From NCBI GenBank assembly GCA_016758965.1, contig JAEPRB010000522.1:1-15313 (forward strand): DNA of 15,313 nucleotides, in the 5' to 3' direction. This DNA is from Circinella minor (taxonomy: Eukaryota; Mucoromycota; Mucoromycetes; Mucorales; Lichtheimiaceae). The notes under the pieces were generated by a model, which worked only from the letters and a program-made list of their open reading frames with translations, was not told the DNA's origin and ran no database searches. Position numbers and translations under genes: made by a program. Of this stretch, positions 9,285 to 15,313 are shown piece by piece (position 1 is the first letter of the stretch; every line of letters starts with the position of its first letter).

Positions 9285-11943
9285 ATGTTCCGCAACTGTC
9301 GTCAATCGTTTAGACTACTTCATACTTCTCGTTCTATTAAAGGGTCTCAAAAGGCTTTAACTCCTTTGACTAATGAAAAAATCACTAATATTAAACGTAG
9401 TGATAAATTTAAACAGGTACACAAACACCTTTTTCTTTTTTCGTTGTTTCAACTTATGAAAGCAAAAACCAAACTAACTTTTCTTTTTTTTTTTTTGCAA
9501 GTTGGAACAAAGTGATGTTGACTATTTTCGAACTGTTTTAACGAGTAATAATATTGTTCACGATGAAACATCGAATCCCGAAAATTCAACAATGACACCT
9601 TACAATACTGACTTTTTTAACTTGCACCGTGGTGCTTCAAAGTAAAAAAAAACTTGGTTTCTTTTTTTTTCGTCTCAAGATTAAAAAAAAGAGCTACGAC
9701 TCATATATATATATCAATATCTAATTATTTATTTTATTTTTATATACAGACTTTGTCTATTTCCAACAGAAACCAGTCAAGTATCAAAAATTCTTAAATA
9801 TTGTAATGACCAAAAATTAGCTGTTGTACCTCAAGGTGGTAATACGGGCGTAAGTGGTGGTCAAAACCCTTTATTTGATGAAATCATTGTGAATATGTCC
9901 AAGATGAATAAAATTCGTTCCTTCAATGATATTTCCGGTATTGCCGTTGTGGATGCTGGTGTTGTATTGGAAAGTTTGGATAATTATGTTGCACCTTTGG
10001 GTTATACGGTTCCGTTAGATTTAGGTGCTAAAGGTTCTTGTCAATTAGGTGGTAATGTCAGTACCAATGCAGGTGGTTTACGATTAATGAAATTTGGTAG
10101 TCTTCATGGTAGTGTTCTTGGATTGGAAGTGGTATGTTTGTTTTTTGTTTGGTCTGGAGAAAAAAGGGTTTTTCACACGATATAACTTTACTTCGGGTTG
10201 TTGTCAAACGTGTGTGTGGGGGGAAACAAAAAAAAATTGCGGAGATAAGGATTTTTTTATATCTTGAAATCTTATCAAGGGTTTATTATTCTACATAATA
10301 TTTATAGGTCTTACCAGATGGTACCGTAATGGATAATTTATCCACATTACGTAAGGATAATACTGGTTATGATCTGAAACAATTATTTATTGGTGCAGAA
10401 GGTACATTGGGTTTAATCACTGGTGTATCTATTATGACTCCTAGAAAACCAACGGTATGTGAACTATATTTTGTTTTTGAATTAAAAGGAAAAAGATGGA
10501 TAGATATATTCTTAATAAATGAAAAATATTCCTTTTTTTATTACTAATAAATTTATATATATTATTACTATTATAATCAGTCTGTCAATATTGCCATGTT
10601 GGCATTAGAATCGTTTGATGATGTTCAAAAGGCTTTTGTTATGGCAAAAGAAGATTTATCCGAAATTTTGTCTGGTATGTTAATGTATAAGAGAAGGATG
10701 GAGTGAATTAGTTTTTTTTTCGATTGAAGAAAAAAAAAAAAAGAGAAAAAGTTGAAATGATATTATTATGTGTATTCATATATATTTGATTTTTTTTAGG
10801 ATTTGAATTCTGGGATCGTGAATCAATGGAACTTGTCAAAAGAGTTATGTTGACCGACAAGGATTTTCCAATTGAAGCAAATACCAAATTTTATGCACTT
10901 TTGGAAACACAAGGTAGTCGTCAAGAACATGACCAAGAGGTAATTTTATATATTCAGCTTGACCAATGTGGTATAATTCACATTATTTACTGTTATGAGT
11001 TCATTTTATATGTTTTAATTAACTCGATAAAAAACATTTGATTTCTTGCAGAAAATTGATACATATCTTACAAGACTTATGGAAACTAATGTTGCTCAAG
11101 ATGGTGTAATGGCACAAGATGAAAAGCAGGTAACTTTTAAAAAAAACTACAATGAGTAATAATTATCGGGGAAAATTGAGATTGATAGTCTTTTTTGTTA
11201 TTAATGATATTATCTGTGACCCTTTCTCTTAATAAATTATTATTATATTAAACATAGACTACTGCTTTATGGCAATGGCGTGAACGTATCCCTGAAGCTA
11301 TTGTTCAATCAGGTACTGCCATGACATATGATGTTGCGATGGATGTTCAATTATTATACAAACTAGTTGAAGATGTCAAACAACATTATAGTGAACGTGG
11401 TCTTCTTGATAAAGTATATAAGAATGTGATTGGTTTTGGTCACGTTGGTGATGGTGTACGTTTATTATTATTATTATAGTCGTAGAAAAACAGAAAAGCT
11501 TGACAAACAAACATATTTAACTAATTATTTACATTTTATATAATATTATAGAATTTACATATCATGGCAAATATTCCTGATCATGATTATAGTGTTCAAA
11601 AAGATATGGATAAATTTGTTTACGATTGGACCAGTAAGTCTTGTAAAAAAAAGGGTGGGGAGGAAAGGTTCTGTAAATTTTGCTGGGGGGGAGAATAAGT
11701 CATTATATATTAACCAAAAAAAAATTGTTAAATGTTTTTTTTTTCTTTTTATTACGTAATTTTTTTTATAAAGTTAAACATAATGGATCAATTACTGCTG
11801 AACATGGTATTGGTGTTGCAAAGGTTAATTATATGACCCGTTGTAAGACGGACGTTCAAATTCGTTTAATGCAAAGCATTAAGAACGCTATTGATCCAAA
11901 TGGTATCATGAATCCTTATAAGGTTGTACCTGGTGTTTTATAA
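9285..11943 (+). CDS. D2HGDH: D-2-hydroxyglutarate dehydrogenase, mitochondrial (FAD-linked)
   Basis: Oxidises D-2-hydroxyglutarate to 2-oxoglutarate with FAD, in mitochondria. Ten exons join in frame: 9285-9416, 9502-9641, 9750-10131, 10308-10454, 10581-10674, 10800-10939, 11052-11129, 11258-11455, 11552-11633, 11774-11943 (all GT-AG), giving 520 residues, the usual family length. The first 20 residues are rich in Arg and Ser with no acidic residue, fitting a mitochondrial presequence. The FAD-binding PCMH domain shows [11 protein letters not shown] (118-128), [35 protein letters not shown] and [20 protein letters not shown]. The C-terminal domain has [13 protein letters not shown] (430-442, metal and substrate site) and AEHGIG (473-478). 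The DLGAKGSC and [15 protein letters not shown] segments favour D2HGDH (yeast Dld2/Dld3 type) over D-lactate dehydrogenase. The start is the only Met preceding the presequence. No frame damage is seen; this is the one intact gene here. Confidence 0.95.
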
Positions 11944-12958
11944 TATATATATATATATATAATAATATTAACTATAATTAAAAAAGTTTATTATACATGT
12001 ATACATAATAATGTTCATGAGACATAAAAAAAATTGTCACTATCATAGAAAAAATGAAAAATAAAATAGTTTGATAAATTATAGAGAGAAGCTAAAATGG
12101 GAGGAATTATGATACGTAAAATAAAAGTGATGTTTTATTATTATTGTTGTTGTTGTTGTTATGGAACGAAATAATACAAGTAGACAATTTGTTTATGGGG
12201 GGTGTTGTTCTGTGGCCATAGCAATAATCACCATGACAACTCATTATGAGATATAGACTATTAAAATGTGGAAAGCGTGTGTATACCCTTTAGGAACGTT
12301 TTAATGACAGTTATCTAATCTACAATTCAATTACGTATTTAACTGTCACTACTCCCCTTTGAACAGAAAAATTTAGTGCTACGTAAGTACGTATCCATTC
12401 ATATATTTATAAGTTCACAAATGATGTTGCCCCCAAGTTACATATCATTTTGTTTCATTTGTCAATGGTCTGCAGCTTTTAAATATTCTTAATATTACGC
12501 ACGATAGCGAGTTTACGAAGAATAAAACAAGTAAATATATTATAAATGTTTTCATTGTTATTCTATATGTCCTCAGCTATAATCTACATTTTTATAGTAT
12601 TACGTATTCTTTTGTTATACAATAAAAAGCTCCATTGAAAATAATAAAACAGCATGTAGTCAGTAAACTAATATAATTAAAAGCCATTGTATATGTACTA
12701 TGCATATATTGTAAATATATATATAAAGTTACTGTAACGGTATTTATTATAAATTGTGTGAAGAGAAGGAAAATTAATTAGCTAAGTGCTGCATACAAAT
12801 TTACCTTTTGGGTTTTTTTCTTATTTTTCCCCCCTCTCCAAATTGAAAGCGAAATATGAATTTTCCTTATAATGTAAGGTGTCTTACACCATTATTCCAT
12901 TATTCCATTATTTTTTTGATTCTTTTCTAAATATCAACTCATGATTTATTTTTCATAG
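11944..12958. other. Spacer downstream of D2HGDH
   Basis: It begins with a short TA repeat just after the stop codon, probably in the 3' untranslated region, followed by A-rich sequence suitable for polyadenylation. No gene is seen on either strand. It contains a small TTA/GTT microsatellite and a copy of a short dispersed motif (12221-12270). Upstream exons of the PHD fragment at 12959 would have to lie here, but none was recognised. Confidence 0.55.
12137..12160. repeat. TTA/GTT trinucleotide microsatellite
   Basis: TTA repeated, then about five GTT units. A simple repeat, not coding. Confidence 0.8.
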
Positions 12959-13410
12959 CTTAACGATCTAACATGGATCGATAATGAACATTCTCGTAAC
13001 AAGGAAAACATATATTGTTATTGTGGTGGTCCATTTACAGAGTAAATTATTTATTATTATTTTTTTCAACTAATCGATCTAACACTCCGAGGTAAATTCA
13101 TTCAGAGTAGAACTCTAACACTAATATATATATATATATATATATATTCTATTTAGGGATAAACCAATGACACACTGCGATTCATGTCAACAAATTTTTC
13201 ATGCTGGTAACTAAGGAAAAAGAAAAGAAAGTTTACTCTTATTATTGTTAAACTCATTTCAATATATATACCGACTAACTGAATACTTTTGTGTTTCCGT
13301 ATCTATCTCCTGAAAAATTATCATGCTTGAGAGGTTGCTATGGTGATCTCATCACATTTTTTAAACTTTACTTTTTTGGTGGCATAAAAATAAACATTTC
13401 ACTCAAATAA
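12959..13410 (+). pseudogene. Truncated PHD zinc-finger gene fragment
   Basis: Three exons splice in frame: 12959-13041, 13157-13206 and 13334-13410 (introns 13042-13156 and 13207-13333, GT-AG, phases 2 and 1). The product reads CYCGGPFTEDKPMTHCDSC, then QQIFHAGCYGDL, a PHD finger with its first C-x-C, second C-x-x-C and the H-x-x-C in correct order. The following hydrophobic stretch ends in FFGG and a stop before the last C-x-x-C pair that a PHD finger needs. CYCGGP and the tail layout recall the second PHD finger of Polycomb-like proteins, as well as other fungal PHD proteins. The first exon begins at a good acceptor (TTTTCATAG), but no upstream exon is recognisable. I infer a gene fragment cut at both ends. 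A live gene with a missed final exon is the alternative. Confidence 0.65.
13124..13147. repeat. AT dinucleotide microsatellite
   Basis: About twelve AT units inside the first intron of the PHD fragment. Confidence 0.85.
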
Positions 13411-13486
13411 AAGTAAAGTTGGAAAACAAATTTGTAGGAACAAGCGCACCAATGATAAGAAAAAAAATGTTTGTTGTCTTTACAGC

Positions 13487-13600
13487 GTTGGAAATTGATT
13501 TTGGCACACAAAAATAAAAATGAGTTATGATTTTTGGTAAGCTACCTAAGCGAAATTGAGCCAAAGAGCTTGGGAATTGATTTATCGCACGCAAAATAAG
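13487..13600. repeat. Two diverged 30-bp direct repeats
   Basis: TTGGAAATTGATTTTGGCAC followed by ACAAAAATAA (13488-13517) is echoed by TTGGGAATTGATTTATCGCA followed by CGCAAAATAA (13570-13599), 82 bases apart. GCGAAATTGA at 13550-13559 also occurs at 8061-8070 in the tandem array, hinting at a shared repeat family. Confidence 0.5.
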
Positions 13601-13817
13601 TGTTATTCGTCTTCAAAAGTGATTTGCCTACGAATCATTTAAGCTAAAAGAATCAAGAAGAAGCCTAGATAATAAATATACAGCTTCGAACGAGTTATAA
13701 ATATAATTGTCTTGTTTAACCAATTTGCCATGACAATTTATTGCCATTGTGCCCAAACCATGTCCTATACCATAATCAAAGTAAAAAAAAAGAATAGACA
13801 TATTTGTAACTGATAGC

Positions 13818-13840
13818 AAAAAAAAAAAAAAAAAAAAAAA
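13818..13840. repeat. Poly(A) tract of 23 bases
   Basis: An uninterrupted run of 23 A on the plus strand, 30 bases before the CAND1-like fragment. It could be simple slippage or the tail of a retroposed copy lying to its left; no source gene is recognisable there. Confidence 0.8.
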
Positions 13841-13870
13841 CGACAACCAAAATACAATAAGATAAGTAAC

Positions 13871-13991
13871 ATGACACTGTCTGGGGTGCGTTCCGATTTA
13901 TTACAATCCCTATATGAAACTGTGGCATCTGCTCTAATTAATCGATTTAAAGAACGTCCTCGTGTCCATGAGAGTGGATCTGCCAAATATG
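13871..13991 (+). pseudogene. Fragment of a CAND1-type HEAT-repeat gene
   Basis: CAND1 is the cullin-associated regulator that exchanges substrate receptors on SCF ubiquitin ligases. Residues RSDLLQ (13889-13906) and LYETVASALINRFKER (13910-13957) match the conserved CAND1 segment in which a LY-x-x-V-x-ALI-x-RFKERE motif follows the WKVRRAAAK helix. The resemblance begins abruptly after a few non-matching residues and ends directly after KER, where CAND1 continues with EExV. The open frame then runs on without similarity, with a possible splice donor (GTAAAT) at 13992. The WKVRRAAAK helix is absent upstream. At about 23 matching residues this is a gene scrap, not a functional gene. Recognised from memory of the family, not by search. 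Confidence 0.55.
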
Positions 13992-14920
13992 GTAAATCTG
14001 CGATAAGATGTCAAACAATCAAAATAAACACATCATCTAGTTGGATATATAAAAGAAAAAAAATACATAAAAGTTTTCACTCATCATCGATCTCGAATAT
14101 AAAACAAGGAAAATAATTAGTCACAAACCAAGCCAACGAAAAGTATAAAAAGAACATCATTTTATTATTGATTCAAATATATTAACCAGTCTCAATCTAC
14201 TCTTTTTCGTCTTTTTATTCTCTTTATTCTATTTTATTATGATTGCCCATTTATATTTTTCACATTAGTATTCATCCAGCAAATCAAGATAGGCCTCGGT
14301 AGTTTGACGCAAATATATTTTTTTTGTACGTAGGGAGCCAGCGAACCCTTTATTATATATCCATACAGGGATAAGCGCGATGTGACTAATTAAGATACAG
14401 TATACTGTAACTTATAAGAGGGTAGGAAGTGATAAAAGAAAAAATTTGAACAAGTAGAGACGTGACGATGGAAACATAAAGTTTTGGTTAACTATAATGC
14501 AAAAGACAGCATATTGGGTTCAGATGGCCAGCTACTGTGATAAAGAAAATATCGAAAAAAAAGTGTTTCATACCTAGATATCCGAGATACCCACACTTGC
14601 TTTATGTACTGGACAACAAACAACACTTTACAAAAGATGTGCGTAGAGCTAGTAAAAAAAAGTGAATTCGAAAGATAGAAACTTGTTTAAATAATGCATT
14701 GTATACTGGAACCATACACCGAAGATATCTATACACATAAACTATAATACATTAAACCCTCGATAGCCCTTGATGCGCGTTTGCAGACATTCTGTATTGA
14801 TAAAAATGAAAAATTTGCACATTTATGTTGATAAGAAAATAGCACCTCGACCAGGAAAATATCATTAAGAGTAATAGGAAAATGCTGAAAAAAAAATAAA
14901 AATAAAAATAAAACGCAAAA
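13992..14920. other. Spacer without a recognisable gene
   Basis: AT-rich with no domain-bearing frame on either strand. It contains a perfect 12-bp palindrome, ACAGTATACTGT (14397-14408). Minus-strand frames at 14729-15064 are low-complexity Phe/Tyr-rich and not credible. Confidence 0.55.
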
Positions 14921-14923
14921 AAT

Positions 14924-15064
14924 GGTACCCGTGAGAGGGACATCTCGCAGGGACGAAACCTCCGAGGCCATCTGATATACATTACTAATGCTTTCCGGAA
15001 ATCCTGACAAAAATAAATTGAAGCAAAACAAGAAGGCTTGCAAAATTTTGGGTACCCCTCTCAC
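14924..15064. repeat. Spaced inverted repeat
   Basis: GTGAGAGGG (14931-14939) is the reverse complement of CCCTCTCAC (15056-15064). Each arm also carries GGTACC next to it (14924 and 15051). The arms are about 115 bases apart, around a locally GC-rich segment. It could be a small fold-back element or paired regulatory sites. Confidence 0.45.
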
Positions 15065-15313
15065 ACCCCCCTTTGCTGTCCGAGCCGGAAATAAAAAAAT
15101 AAATACTTCTCTTCACTGACTCTCTCTTTTCTTCTTTGAATCTCTCTACTTTTTATTTCTATAATTCTCTTACATTATTACACTTCCCAATTGTCGTAAT
15201 ATATTTTGGCGGATCAATACCGTAGCCAATAGAAAATAGAATAGAACAAAAGATAATAAAAGAATAAAATAGAAGTTGAAAGATAATGTTTATTGTTTTA
15301 ATTATGAACGGAT
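15065..15313 (+). promoter_or_regulatory. Possible promoter of a gene beyond the right edge
   Basis: A C-rich block (CACCCCCCTTTG) and a long CT-rich stretch (about 15106-15175) lead to GCCAAT (15222-15227) and then ATG codons at 15286 and 15304. Pyrimidine-rich leaders of this type precede the start of the D2HGDH gene too. No protein can be recognised in the few bases left, so this is a guess from composition. Confidence 0.25.

Noticed and set aside
14729..15064. Overlapping minus-strand frames rich in Phe and Tyr
   Set aside because: They come from A-rich runs and contain no motif.

Overview
The window is AT-rich nuclear DNA of a fungus, most likely an early-diverging Mucoromycota lineage (Mucorales or Glomeromycotina; I cannot decide which). 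The reasons are short GT-AG introns of about 50 to 280 bp, long A/T runs, remains of fungal-type DNA transposons (including a KDZ family element), and a mitochondrial D-2-hydroxyglutarate dehydrogenase gene cut into ten exons.

Layout. Bases 1-1376 hold two broken DNA-transposon remains: a C-terminal scrap of a DDE transposase (2-136), and a 5'-truncated, twice-frameshifted PIF/Harbinger-like (DDE_Tnp_4) transposase that ends in a chromodomain (415-1376). Bases 1377-4558 are about 3.2 kb with no recognisable gene, only a diverged direct repeat. Bases 4559-7681 (minus strand) are a complete KDZ transposase gene with a CxC zinc cluster. It has 11 exons in a continuous frame, interrupted by three isolated stop codons. 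Just upstream of it, bases 7897-8913 are a composite repeat into which a 0.8-kb MITE (8078-8864) has inserted, leaving a 9-10 bp target duplication.

Bases 9285-11943 (plus strand) are the only intact host gene, D-2-hydroxyglutarate dehydrogenase, with a predicted 520 residues. Beyond it lie 1 kb of spacer, a truncated PHD-finger gene fragment (12959-13410), small diverged repeats, a poly(A) tract, and a short fragment of a CAND1-type HEAT-repeat gene (13871-13991). The last 1.3 kb has no gene I can support. It carries a spaced inverted repeat and a pyrimidine-rich stretch that could be the promoter of a gene beyond the right edge.

Taken together, this is one metabolic gene in a transposon graveyard. 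At least four unrelated mobile elements are present in different states of decay, and two fragments of chromatin or ubiquitin-pathway genes sit close together. No operon-like or defence-like gene cluster is visible. The points most worth following are the chromodomain fused to a Harbinger-like transposase, the nearly intact KDZ gene, and the MITE with duplicated terminal motifs.
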